Assembly (NCBI GenBank): GCA_911728435.2
Contig: OU452210.1
Coordinates: 1,922,001-1,986,000, forward strand
DNA length: 64,000 bases
Reading direction: 5' to 3'
From: Apoderus coryli
Lineage: Eukaryota; Arthropoda; Insecta; Coleoptera; Attelabidae
The position numbers and the translations under genes are program-made. The notes beneath the pieces are model-generated. The model made no database searches and was not told where the DNA came from. It was given only the letters and a program-made list of their open reading frames with translations. Positions 56,901-64,000 of this stretch are shown here, piece by piece (within the stretch, counting starts at the first letter, position 1; every line of letters starts with the position of its first letter).

Positions 56901-59900
56901 GTCGACATGCCGCATCTAAGCGCATATTGGTTTCGGTGTAATGGCACCATCTCCAAAGCCCCGTCCCGAATATGTCTATCTATTATTTTTTCCAGCGTCT
57001 TTAGCAAGAAAGACGTTAGACTTATTGGTCGCATAGCCTTTGCCTCTTCCTGTCCGGATTTCCCAGGTTTGGGTATAAATGCTACTCTGCTTATCTGCCA
57101 ACTTTTTGGCAGATATCCCAGTGCCAGACTGTCCCGGAACACCATACACAGGCTGCTAATCAGGGAGTCCCCTCCCTCCTGCAGCATTTTTGGATAAATG
57201 CCGTCAATTCCCGGCGATTTATATGGTTTAAATGTTCTCAAGGCCCATTTAATTTCACTACAATTTATCACTGTCTTTGCGTATTGCCAGCTCTCTCTGG
57301 TAGCCTTTATTTTGGGTCCCAGATTCGTATGCTGCCAATTTTCCAGTGACATATTTGTAATTTCGCAGCCGGGAAAGTGTACTCTCAGAAGTTCTCTAAT
57401 AGTATCCCTTCCCGTATTTGTGAAGACACCGTTTTCTCCCCTTATAGTCGTAATGGTGTCTCCTGTTCCCTTCGCGAGAATTCTACCGAGTCTGGCACAT
57501 TCTGGAGTCCTTTCTATGTCCTCGCAGTACCTCCTCCATGAGTCTCTCTTAGCTTTCCTTAATGCTTTATTATAGTCTGTCAATGCCCTGCTATAGCAGT
57601 CCCATTGGCCAGTCCTTTTTGCATAATTGAATTTCTTTCTAACACTTTTCCTCAACCGAGCCAGCTCATAGTTCCACCAGGGTGTGTTCCTATTTGAGCT
57701 CCGTCTCAGCTGGGGGCAGTTGTCATTATACGCACTAATGATGGCGTCCTGTATTTGGTCCGCCACCAAGTCTAGGTCGTGAGAGTCCCTTATGGTACTT
57801 TTTATTTCTCTAATACTGCTTACTAGTTTAGCATGGTATGCTCCCCAGTTTGCCCTTCGAGGATTTTGATAGGTTTCATACGTTTTGATTGTATCCCCTA
57901 TATTAAAGTTGATGTGTCTGTGATCCGAACAACTTACCTCATCAGACACATGCCAATTTGTTACAAAGCTACTGACAAAAGTGGTAGCTATTGTTATATC
58001 AATAACCTCCTTTCGCACTGAGATGTTCAAAGTTACTTTGAAATATAGTTTCTGAATTGAAAATATGTACAACAAACTCGTTATCTGGCATCATCATGCC
58101 ACCAAAATTCCATAAAAAAAAAACAAACAAACAAAATAGATTTGTATCATCTAGGTCTCCAACTTTGGTTCTTCAACATTTTGAATATTTTGCAAATCTT
58201 GCAATTTTAACAATACTTGATCTGTATCTCCCTCGTTGTTACCTGTACCAGAATGAACCAGCTTCAAACATATAAGTTTTTTTAAAAGTTCTTTGAAATT
58301 GTATTGCTGTAGGATTTGGGATTTGATTTAGGAAAGGGGATATATCCTTATGTGGAAACTATCGTGGTATCTCTCTCCTCTCGATCGCCGGAAAGGTTCT
58401 TGCAAGAATTTTGTCCAATCGCCTTCTCCCACTCTCCGAAGGGTGCCGCCGAAAACTAAATGTGGTTTTAGACCGAACAGGGGTACAGCCGACATACTAT
58501 TTAGTGTCAGGCAAATACAGGAAAACAACAAGGTTGTGCCATTGCACCGACCTTGTTTTCGATGTTTGTGGGAACGGTCATTCAACTTGTTAAGGATGAA
58601 CTGCCGGGGAGAATAGAGATCGTCAGACAGATTTGGTGGCGGCGGACTCTTCAACCTTCGTAAACTGCAAGCTGGGACGAAGATCGTATCAAAATCAGTC
58701 ATTGAGCGCGGATGACAATGTTGTCCTAGCTGATACAGAAAAGGATCTTCAATATATACTAAATGCATTTAACAGCGCATATAGTAGTATCTGGCTTGAA
58801 CTGAATATAAAGAAAACACAAACCAACATGAGAAGTGTGGCTTAGATGTGAAGAACAACTGGGAGCACATCGCGAACGACGGACCGAGATGGAGGCATAC
58901 CATTTACGAGGGCATCAAGTTTTTGAAGAGCAACGTCGACGACATGAGGATGCGAAGAGACAGCATCGAAAGGAGAGAGAACGCATGGATTGAGAAGAGC
59001 ACCTAAAACAGCCGGTGAATGATGGTGATTGGGTTTGTCAATTTTATGACAGGACTTGCGGCTCGAGGATCGGTTTGTTCAGCCATCTTAGAGTTCACAA
59101 CAGAAATCCCTGAGTTGGAGTAATTCATACTCGTTAGCGAGTGAGTGCTGATGAATGTAGGATTTATACAATTTCCAATTTGTTGGCGAATTGAACCGAA
59201 AAAATTCACAACCAACAATCTTGATAAGCCTTCTAATAAACATCAATTGGAATTTTCTGGCTCAGCAAGATTGCTACAAATGTAGAAAACCATTAATTTT
59301 TGTCATGAAAATTTTAAAAAAGTAATGCGCGAAGTTACGTCTGACCATTACGGTCTACTACTTTCACATGACTAAATAAGTAGAGACAATCTTTTAAAGA
59401 CTTGTTCCCCCTTAAAGCCCTATTATACAATTTTGGGTGTTTTAGTTTAAAAATAAACAAAGGAAGTACTTGCCTTCTTACTTGAGCGAACTCGTATAAA
59501 TCTTATTGAGTAGGAGACTAACCGAAACATTGCTTGGGTTTCGTATTCTGTTTTAAAAATATAAAAAATGCATACCTACATGTACTCTTGTAAATGGCCG
59601 ATAATGTTTGGGTCATGTCTGGAGACAGCTTTGTACAATGTAACTTATACAGCGGGACAATTATTGTATTCCTTGCATTGCTTGCTCATTGGTTGATTTT
59701 TGTTTTTCTCTCTACTTCTAGTGTAGGTAATACATTGTATAGTTTGATTTATCTAGTGGTTAAGATGGGAGGCTTAGCTTCCACTTCGCCTTTTGTATAT
59801 TATCTTTAATCGTAGAATAAAATCTTTATTATTGTTATTAAACCAAGAAACTTTTGCATTAACATTTTTTTTTCAAAAGTCTGTGGTTTTTTATAATATA

Positions 59901-60071
59901 TATTATGTATTACAGAAATAGTCCACCCTAACGAGTCTGCTTGTATTAGTAATATTTTTTGTACCAAAACTGGTAAGTAAAACTTGTATATTTTTTTAGT
60001 TCCAAACTGTACGGACAACCGAACTGAAAGCCATCCTTGCCAAAGCGAGACAAAAGATTGAAATTGATTAA
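38907..60071 (+). CDS. Eps8: EPS8 family actin-regulating adaptor, complete coding region, eight coding exons
   Basis: Coding exons are 38913-39164 (exon begins 38907), 40515-40661, 42704-42984, 45046-45838, 45902-46060, 47334-47436, 53300-53745 and 60000-60071; all phases match, giving 750 residues and a TAA at 60069. Domains in order: PTB (~20-155, including [20 protein letters not shown] and [16 protein letters not shown]), a basic linker, a conserved EPS8 middle region (~250-360, [20 protein letters not shown]), SH3 (~464-518), a proline run (~586-606) and the C-terminal helical actin-binding region (~640-750). EPS8 proteins cap and bundle actin and link receptor signalling through Abi/Sos to Rac; the Drosophila relative is arouser. 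The start ATG has A at -3 and G at +4, and the acceptor 6 bp upstream implies a separate 5' UTR exon. AATAAA lies at 60084. Introns are loaded with transposons. Confidence 0.93.
38913..39164 (+). CDS. Eps8: EPS8 coding exon 1: start codon and PTB domain first part
   Basis: Acceptor TTAATTATAG ends at 38906, six untranslated bases follow, then ATG at 38913; donor GGG|GTATGT begins at 39165. The 84 codons include [20 protein letters not shown] and [19 protein letters not shown], the opening strands of an EPS8-type PTB domain. Phase 0 out. Confidence 0.92.
39413..40110 (+). mobile_element. Non-coding repeat family, copy B
   Basis: ATCGGTTGTGTCACCCCAAA through GACCTGCGTAACG matches copy A (27.57 kb) closely, as does GAATTATGGGCCAAAATGTC at ~39,956. 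The outer start, ACAGGGAAGTATTGTAAACG, looks like the inverse of the end of copy A. The middle holds a 50-bp-armed hairpin. Lies in the first EPS8 coding intron. Confidence 0.5.
39608..39720. repeat. Hairpin with 50-bp arms
   Basis: 39608-39657 (CTTATTATGAGCTCG to CTACAATATC) is the inverse of 39671-39720 at 46 of 50 positions, with a 13-nt loop. No coding sense. Compact enough to fold as a single RNA or DNA hairpin. Confidence 0.85.
40515..40661 (+). CDS. Eps8: EPS8 coding exon 2: PTB domain middle
   Basis: Acceptor TTGTTTCTAG ends at 40514; donor CAG|GTAAAA begins at 40662; 49 codons in phase 0. It encodes [17 protein letters not shown] and [12 protein letters not shown], strongly conserved among EPS8 proteins. 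Confidence 0.93.
40819..42440 (-). mobile_element. Non-LTR retrotransposon (Jockey-like) with endonuclease end and RT pieces, inactive
   Basis: Minus strand, in order: [18 protein letters not shown] (endonuclease block, ~42,390), the endonuclease end and linker (42,330-41,830), RT pieces [20 protein letters not shown] and [20 protein letters not shown] (41,300-41,110), then [11 protein letters not shown] (~41,060), where the catalytic FADD is changed to FAGD, and a thumb remnant. Much of the RT fingers (~41,800-41,350) is deleted or unreadable. In intron two of EPS8, opposite orientation. Confidence 0.78.
42704..42984 (+). CDS. Eps8: EPS8 coding exon 3: PTB end and linker
   Basis: Acceptor ATATTTTCCAG ends at 42703; donor GCTAG|GTAAGT begins at 42985. 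It starts with the last PTB helix ([18 protein letters not shown]), then a Ser/Pro-rich linker, and ends in a conserved segment ([18 protein letters not shown]). Two bases of the last Arg codon are carried over. Confidence 0.92.
43035..43190 (+). pseudogene. Short RT fragment
   Basis: The + strand gives [13 protein letters not shown] and, one base out of frame, [20 protein letters not shown], the motif B region of a non-LTR RT. Nothing else of the element is visible on this strand. Confidence 0.6.
43600..44300 (-). pseudogene. Decayed non-LTR element on the minus strand
   Basis: Minus-strand pieces: [28 protein letters not shown] and [11 protein letters not shown] resemble the end of an endonuclease; further on, [17 protein letters not shown] resembles the segment after the RT (GGPxxxxRRLLATV). 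The RT between is missing. Similarity is faint and frames change often. Confidence 0.4.
44300..45040. other. No gene seen
   Basis: The region includes GGTTAGGTTAGGTT at ~44,450 (under three units of the arthropod telomere motif TTAGG, too short to mean telomeric origin). No coding frame with recognisable content. Confidence 0.3.
45046..45838 (+). CDS. Eps8: EPS8 coding exon 4: EPS8 middle domain and start of SH3
   Basis: The acceptor TATATTTGAAG ends at 45045, with a T-rich tract before it; donor GAG|GTATAA begins at 45839. The exon completes an Arg codon, then encodes a basic coiled stretch ([17 protein letters not shown]), the conserved EPS8 region, and an acidic linker, and ends inside the SH3 domain at EFLE. 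At 793 bp it is the largest exon. Confidence 0.93.
45902..46060 (+). CDS. Eps8: EPS8 coding exon 5: end of SH3
   Basis: Acceptor TGTTATCTCAG ends at 45901; donor TCA|GTAAGT begins at 46061; 53 codons in phase 0. [16 protein letters not shown] then VPHTIVTPY carries the WW pair and the VP..I strand of an SH3 domain. The preceding intron is only 63 bp. Confidence 0.93.
46430..47060 (-). pseudogene. Tc1/mariner-like transposase, truncated after the second acidic motif
   Basis: Minus strand: [20 protein letters not shown] (helix-turn-helix), [20 protein letters not shown], then [20 protein letters not shown], and after a frame change [20 protein letters not shown] and DGAPAHCTD (second catalytic Asp). 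The third acidic motif and the 3' end are absent. In intron five of EPS8. Confidence 0.7.
47334..47436 (+). CDS. Eps8: EPS8 coding exon 6: short linker
   Basis: Acceptor TGTTTTTTAG ends at 47333; donor CTTG|GTAAGA begins at 47437. The product, [20 protein letters not shown] and about 14 more residues, is polar. The single G carried out joins AA of the next exon to make Glu. Confidence 0.8.
48046..48127. repeat. Short near-perfect hairpin, ~31-bp arms
   Basis: TGTAAGATGGTTTAGTGGAT at 48046 is repeated inverted, ending at 48127 (ATCCACTAAACCATCTTACA); the only difference is one extra 3-bp unit (GAT) in the right arm. The loop is 17 nt. No gene. Confidence 0.85.
48130..48780. other. No gene seen
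   Basis: The longest open stretch (~120 codons near 48,424-48,783) has AT-rich, low-information codon content and no recognisable motif; I take it as chance or decayed repeat inside the EPS8 intron. Confidence 0.3.
48782..48931. repeat. Inverted repeat, ~41-bp arms
   Basis: 48782-48822 (AACCAATTTACGCCAAATTT then GGGTTTTTGGGGT) is repeated inverted at 48890-48931 with about three differences and a 67-bp spacer. Looks like a very small foldback element. Confidence 0.75.
49218..49584. repeat. Near-perfect 367-bp palindrome
   Basis: The sequence from TTCAAATAAAAG (49218) to CTTTTATTTGAA (49584) reads nearly the same on both strands around a centre near 49,401 (CATGAATATAATATTCATAT). Differences seem confined to the length of the A and T runs (49,352-49,386 and 49,430-49,443). 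Each arm carries the hairpin CTGATGA-TGGCTTGTTGAGCC-GAAAC (plus strand 49478-49503, minus strand 49324-49299). No protein is encoded. Confidence 0.92.
49738..50700 (+). pseudogene. Tc1/mariner-like transposase, broken
   Basis: Plus strand blocks: [20 protein letters not shown] and [20 protein letters not shown] (helix-turn-helix), then [20 protein letters not shown] and [14 protein letters not shown] (first Asp), NTRKN...WAGVF, a frame-shifted [14 protein letters not shown] block (~50,360; second Asp), a [13 protein letters not shown] block (~50,475) and the end [15 protein letters not shown] (~50,655). At least four stops or shifts. In intron six of EPS8. Confidence 0.72.
50700..51890. other. 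No gene seen
   Basis: Intron six of EPS8. No coding frame or repeat recognised; 51,222 has a short TA microsatellite. Confidence 0.3.
51905..52810 (-). mobile_element. Gypsy LTR retrotransposon remnant: gag joined to an RNase H piece
   Basis: Minus strand 52810-52517 is a coiled-coil gag start ([14 protein letters not shown]...), then [20 protein letters not shown] and [20 protein letters not shown], a Gypsy-like capsid segment, to 52,210. After a large deletion, [20 protein letters not shown] and [14 protein letters not shown] (52,090-51,980) are the junction of RT and RNase H. Protease and RT are gone, and no LTRs were found. A transposon-end-like ACAGGGTGTCCGTAAAGTAA begins at 51,911. Confidence 0.7.
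52811..53299. other. End of EPS8 intron six; no gene seen
   Basis: Contains an (ATA)n microsatellite near 52,950 and the acceptor of exon seven. Nothing else. Confidence 0.35.
53300..53745 (+). CDS. Eps8: EPS8 coding exon 7: proline run and C-terminal domain
   Basis: Acceptor AATGACTTCTAG ends at 53299; donor GGA|GTAAGT begins at 53746. It encodes [15 protein letters not shown], a polyproline tract likely to bind SH3 or profilin, then the SAM-like C-terminal helices ([35 protein letters not shown]) known in EPS8 to bind actin. Confidence 0.93.
54646..54870. repeat. Two direct copies of a ~70-bp unit about 147 bp apart
   Basis: AAATTTTAACTGCTGAGACC and ATTGTGTTAA near 54,674 recur as AAATTTTAACTGCTGAGATC and ATTGCGTTAA near 54,821, each preceded by a GGGGCGTGCCAG / GGGACGTACTAG phrase. 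Part of a tandem or duplicated non-coding block. Confidence 0.65.
54888..58022 (-). mobile_element. Non-LTR retrotransposon with RNase H (I/LOA/R1-like group), 5'-truncated, 12-bp target duplication
   Basis: ATGTTCAAAGTT occurs at 54876-54887 and 58023-58034 and brackets the element, which ends in an A run (T-rich at 54,890 on the + strand). Minus-strand order: endonuclease end ([28 protein letters not shown]), linker, RT fingers to PVRGCPQG (56,660), RT palm/thumb (56,625-55,897), RNase H with [21 protein letters not shown] and [18 protein letters not shown] (55,800-55,420), and a Cys-rich tail ([20 protein letters not shown]) to 54,975. It is much better preserved than its neighbours. Confidence 0.92.
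54975..58020 (-). pseudogene. Polyprotein of the 54.9-58.0 kb non-LTR element, three frameshifts and lost catalytic pair
   Basis: Open pieces are 58,075-56,579, 56,625-55,897, 55,894-55,118 and 55,199-54,975, each continuing the last in another frame. Frame breaks are near 56,640 (a G run in the PQG motif), ~55,915 and ~55,190. In the RT palm, [16 protein letters not shown] replaces the expected GFADD-V pattern: the two catalytic Asp codons are missing without a frame change. The RNase H part keeps its D, E, D and H/D positions (TDGSK, QAEVFAI, CSDSQ, GNERAD). Confidence 0.85.
58330..59170 (+). mobile_element. Non-LTR retrotransposon, internally deleted copy of the 21-kb family
   Basis: Plus strand: [20 protein letters not shown] (RT block), then [17 protein letters not shown] sequence (58,470), a gap, [20 protein letters not shown] (58,710; catalytic DD present), [17 protein letters not shown], another deletion, then the C-terminal tail ([20 protein letters not shown], 58,840) ending with a C2H2-like [20 protein letters not shown] (59,030-59,090). 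The 3' end matches that of the minus-strand copy at 21 kb. Confidence 0.75.
59735..59800 (+). repeat. Possible tRNA-like SINE head
   Basis: TTATCTAGTGGTTAAGATGG resembles an A box (TRGYNNARYNG). A convincing B box does not follow, so this is only a hint. Confidence 0.2.
60000..60071 (+). CDS. Eps8: EPS8 coding exon 8: C-terminus
   Basis: Acceptor TATATTTTTTTAG ends at 59999. The 23 codons [23 protein letters not shown] then TAA form the basic amphipathic end helix. It is separated from exon 7 by a 6.25-kb intron that hosts two non-LTR elements. Confidence 0.88.
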   Translation, partial: FQTVRTTELKAILAKARQKIEID

Positions 60072-61445
60072 ACTTATGTTGTGAATAAATAAATATATTA
60101 TTATTTAACCAAATTAATACACCTTTAACATTTTTGTTATTATAATTGTATATTAAAATTATTTTTGTTTGTTATTAAAATGTTGTTTATATATTTATGT
60201 TTAAATATTTTGTTTATTGTCTTTAGAGTTGACCATAAGCACTTTAACCGTTAAATGATCATATTGAATATGATTTGATATGCTACGGGATAACGTAACA
60301 CCTTGTATAAATAGCACCTATTTTAAAATGTAGTCCTAATAGGTCTACAAAATCAGACGTTGAAGGAATTTTGAAAATCAGAAGTTTTGCCACAGCAGAC
60401 CGTCCCGTCTATGGTGACTCACCCTGTATATGTTTGAATTTAAATCAGGCAGACCTGTTTCGGAATCATAATTCCATCTTCAGTGGCACTAAAAAAATCT
60501 TAGGTGACAGCTATATTAATGATATCTTAGGTTTAAACATGGAATTGAAAGATTTATACACACACCTTGCGAAAAATTTGTTAGAGATAAAAGGTTATTT
60601 TTTAATAATACATTAAAAATTATTATTAACTAATCAAAATCATTTCAAAAATGAAATAAATGACGAAAACTGATTAAGTAGTTTCGTTTTACCGATGCAG
60701 ATACCACGAATTTAATTTAGTAGGTCCCTACTGAGTATGTTTGCATATTGATTTGTCAGAGATAGCTCGTAACTAGCCCCAGACCAAAGAACTAGATACA
60801 AAATCGTTAAACATTTTCTGGCATTCTACTGCTACTACAATGACAGATTGATGAGGTGAAATTTCACATTTATTTATTTTAAAAATAGCAATGGGTAATA
60901 TTTTATAGCTATGACGACTCTGGGCAAAGACGCATACTACAAGATAGATAAAATTATAATTACGAATTGTTCTGATTTACATGATTGTAAACTTTTTTGG
61001 GCCTCAGTCATTTCACGTACATTGCCGCACAGTTCAGTGTTGCTCCTCCAGCAAGGTTGAGTTGAGTGGAAGCGTCGTTTTCGAACTATGATATTCGCTC
61101 TGTCATAGTTCTTGCTACGCGAAATCGGTATTTCATTTACATTATAAAGTAAATGAATCTAATCTATTATTTTGTATTGTATAAAAACAGCCAACCCGAA
61201 TTATATTTAAAATATATTTACAAAGAAAAATATAATAGTATTAACAATATTATTTATTAAGTATAGATAAAGAATACAGTAATAGCGCAAGACGCAAGAC
61301 CAATTATATTTTTTAAAGAATAAAAATTTCAAATACGTGGAATGTTTTTATTATAAAACAGTGCCCTTATTACAATATTAAAAGTGTGATAAACAACTGC
61401 CTACTGCAATATTTGATATTAAAATTAGTGCAATAAAAGTAAATA
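60072..61445. other. EPS8 downstream region; no gene seen
   Basis: AT-rich. It holds the EPS8 3' end, a minus-strand hairpin motif (CTGAAGA-stem-GAAAC at 60483-60457) and a small perfect stem GAACTATGA...TCATAGTTC at ~61,082. No coding frame. Confidence 0.4.
60084..60089 (+). promoter_or_regulatory. Polyadenylation signal of the EPS8 gene
   Basis: AATAAA 13 bp after the stop codon in AT-rich sequence; a second overlapping copy follows (GAATAAATAAATA). Close to the stop, so the 3' UTR may be short or later signals may be used. Confidence 0.5.
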
Positions 61446-62651
61446 CAAGGTATTCCAAAAAGATTGTGCCTAACATATGGAGGTTATGGGGGACATTGTA
61501 GTGCACAACTTTTGCATAGAAACTCCAAGTCAAACATGAGCACTTTTGGCTTTAAAGTCCTTTTAGGATTAAAAACTTGTTGTTACCTTCTTTAATGTTA
61601 TTATTTTTAATTACAAATAATTAAAAAACGTATAAGGTTTCAAAATGACAACCCCCGAATTGCGTTGCATAAACTGACCCTTCGACGCATGGAATCGCGC
61701 ACACCTTGGAGGATGTACGTGAAGAGAATGTAAGATGTAAGTAGATGTTACCAGTTAGCCGAGGTGGAAGCATGTAGGGACCAATTAAAAAGCCGTCAAC
61801 AATAGTGACCCACATGTTAATGGCAAATTGCTGTTGGTGGGCTCTCACCCATGCGGCGTGAGCATTGTGATCATCCCATATCTGGTTGTTACGACTGTTG
61901 AAACAGCCGTCCTTGATCAAACAAACCTCATCGGTGAATATAATGATCGAGCCAAAACCCGGTTGGTTTGCCATACGTTTCAAAAACCATTGGCAAAAAT
62001 GTAGCTGCGGCTGGTAATCTAGCGGACCCAGTGCTTGCACTTTTTGAAGGTAAAGGTACAACAGCTGCTCGTGAAGTATACGCCACACTGTTTGGTTTGA
62101 TTCGTTATTGAACGCGTGATGGTGCTAGGTTGTTCAACAATTCGTTCTAAAACCTCTTCCTTAACGGCAACTGGTCGTGCAGTTCTTGGATATTCGGGTG
62201 GTTGAAAACTGTATTTTTTTCGTAATTGACGATAGACTGCCGCGAATGTGCATATGGCATACCCTTCAAACGTAAATTCAACCATTTTCACAGGTAAAAC
62301 TTCCTCGCAATAGACACGAATGTCGAGCACTTTACCTGCGATTTCGACTAAAATTAAATTGTCAACAACATCGACTTTATGAATGCACAGCTAATATACT
62401 TGAATCGAGACACAAAAAACTTTTATTGTTTCTTATTTATTTCCTTTCACCTCCATTACAGTGTTTACCAAAGTATTTCCTGATAACAAGTAATAATAAT
62501 AATAATAGTATATTAAAATTTAAAGCAAAACAATTGGTATATTAAGCAAAAATAACTCTGGAGTCAAAACGGATCATTTTTAACTAGGGGCTCTATGCAA
62601 AAGTGCCCCATCACCTCCTTAAGTTTGGTACAACCTTTTTGGAATACCCTG
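61446..62651 (-). mobile_element. Tc1/mariner-type element with both ends, decayed transposase
   Basis: TA|CAAGGTATTCCAAAAAG at 61444 and CTTTTTGGAATACCCTG|TA ending 62653 are inverted ends flanked by the TA duplication; the inner inverted similarity runs on to CTTTTGCATAGA (~61,515 and ~62,590). The minus-strand transposase is split between 62,330-62,019 (EYPRTARPVAVKEEVLERIV) and 62,088-61,621, which includes FGSIIIFTDEVCLIKDGCFN (first Asp), NQIWDDHNAHAAWVRAHQQQ and FAINMWVTIVDGFLIGPYML. The second and third acidic motifs are missing, so it is inactive. Confidence 0.85.
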
Positions 62652-62899
62652 TATATTTCCATTAATAAAAACGTAGTATTAACTAGTAAGTATTGTTACT
62701 AATGCAGATGTGCACTGATAAAAAATAATAATATAGATTGACCAATAATAATCTACAAAATAGGAAATATAGAGAAGCCTTCAGAACGACAGCAACCAAT
62801 TTATTTTAGAAATATAGTTTTGTTCGAATAGGCGTTTTCCTTCTTTACCTCAGCTCACATGAACTGATGGCATGATCACCTGATTGAAATAAGAGTAAG

Positions 62900-64000
62900 T
62901 TTAATGCAATAATATGCAGATGACATTTGCCTTATTGTAACCGATAAACAGTGGAATGCCAGTACCAGTAACCCCAAATTGGTTTAGAGAATATGAAATA
63001 TCGAGGAGTTTGGTGACAGAACAATGAACTGGACTAAGGAAATAGATGCAGACGTTAACCAAAACACGGCGGGAAGAGGACCAAAAAAATATATATGGAG
63101 CGAGCGTCGGAAACCGCCTAGAATACGGAATTCAAGCAATTATGAAGACATTGAAAAATAATTGGAACAAATTGGATCGGATACAATACGGATCGTAAGA
63201 ATAATATCAAGATGCATGAAATCAAGGCCAATGAAGGCTTTATTGTCTGAAAAAGCGGAATATATTTTGTGTAAAAGAAAACACGAAAAAATAGCGGTGA
63301 AGGCAGAGAACGGGGAAAAAGCTGATAGAGATGCATGAGATTTACAGTAAGGAACTTACCTATTGGAGAAGCACGTCATGTCCAGCAATAATGGAAGGTA
63401 TTACAACATATTCAAGTAATAAATAACCTTTAATGTTATGATTCCGTATGAAATACAAATGCACAAAATTAATATTGTTAATAACTAACCACTTGAAGGA
63501 TTACTAAAGGAAATTGCGGAAGGATGTGCAAATTTGTACGGGTGGTTCGAGAGACACGAATATGGAATATTCAGTGAAGACTTACAGTTTCGAGAATTTA
63601 AACGCCGAACAGATTACAGATCAAGTTGCACTGCAGAATGCATTAGGAATACGAAAATGTAAGAAAGGGATAGGAGTATGCGAGAAATTTGTCGAAATTA
63701 GACTCTTGAACGCATTACAGAAAATAACACAATGTGGAATAAATGTAAAAGCAGATTATGTTAATAAGCACCAAGAAACAGATTGCGGATAAGTTACTTA
63801 AACTGATATGGGCACCGGGACATAAATATAGTGGGAAATGAAAAACCGGATTTGGTAGCAGAAAGAGGAAGAAATAAAATCCGTATGACAGAATTAAATC
63901 TATTACACTACTTGACTATCTTAGGAGATGATAAAAAAGAACAGCAGGAGGTGCCACATAAAAAATTTCACATACAAAACCAATTTTTTGCGATATGAAG
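62900..64000 (+). mobile_element. Decayed non-LTR retrotransposon C-terminal part
   Basis: Plus strand, frame-shifted: RTMNWTKEIDADVNQ (after the RT, 63,020), LEYGIQAIMKTLKNNWNKLD RIQYG (63,120), a long broken stretch, then RNase H-like VQICTGGSRDTNMEYSVKTY (63,525) and APGHRDINIVGNEKPDLVAE (63,810). It runs off the window edge. Confidence 0.6.

Noticed and set aside
1..64000. A new defence, biosynthetic or other multi-gene system
   Set aside because: Only two host genes of known general type are present; every other protein-like segment reads as transposon remains or is unassigned.

Overview
The window looks like a piece of an insect nuclear genome. It is AT-rich, its coding exons are short and separated by GT-AG introns of 63 bp to almost 8 kb, and the introns are packed with the remains of transposable elements: Jockey/CR1-like and RNase H-carrying non-LTR elements, BEL/Pao and Gypsy LTR fragments, Tc1/mariner, a P-like element, a possible hAT-like element and tRNA-derived SINE heads. 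No bacterial operons, rRNA or CRISPR arrays are visible. I cannot name the species or the order.

Two host genes, both on the + strand, can be rebuilt exon by exon with consistent reading phases. The first (1,076-26,801, ten exons in the window, its 5' end missing) encodes a BTB/POZ protein with a BACK-like middle and a Ser/Asn-rich basic tail; it resembles the BTBD8 / insect 'serine-enriched protein' type. The second (38,907-60,071, eight coding exons, start to stop, 750 residues) encodes an EPS8 family adaptor with an N-terminal PTB domain, a central SH3 domain, a proline-rich stretch and the C-terminal actin-binding region. The genes lie in tandem about 12 kb apart, and that gap contains only transposon remains.

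Layout: 1-1,000 truncated non-LTR element; 1.1-26.8 kb BTB gene, whose introns hold a minus-strand Jockey-like element (3.1-4.4 kb), an RT fragment ending 26 bp before an exon, a composite of two tail-to-tail Tc1/mariner-like copies with a 2.87-kb element nested in one arm (8.2-13.2 kb), a mariner (15.2-16.4 kb) and further fragments; 27-38.9 kb intergenic, with a P-like element carrying intact 8-bp target duplications (30.2-31.4 kb), a BEL/Pao gag split by a non-LTR insertion (31.6-34.4 kb), another non-LTR element (35-36.2 kb) and a second broken THAP domain (36.3 kb); 38.9-60.1 kb EPS8 gene, whose introns hold several non-LTR and DNA transposon remnants, a near-perfect 367-bp palindrome (49.2-49.6 kb), a Gypsy remnant and a well-preserved 3.1-kb RNase H-encoding non-LTR element with a 12-bp target duplication (54.9-58.0 kb); 60.1-64 kb a Tc1/mariner element and a decayed non-LTR element.

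The most unusual signals are non-coding: a recurring hairpin pattern (CTGANGA, a stem-loop, then GAAAC) that resembles part of a hammerhead ribozyme core in about eight places, the giant palindrome, the nested inverted transposon pair, and the P-like element. All element names come from reading translated sequence and repeats by eye; no database search was done.
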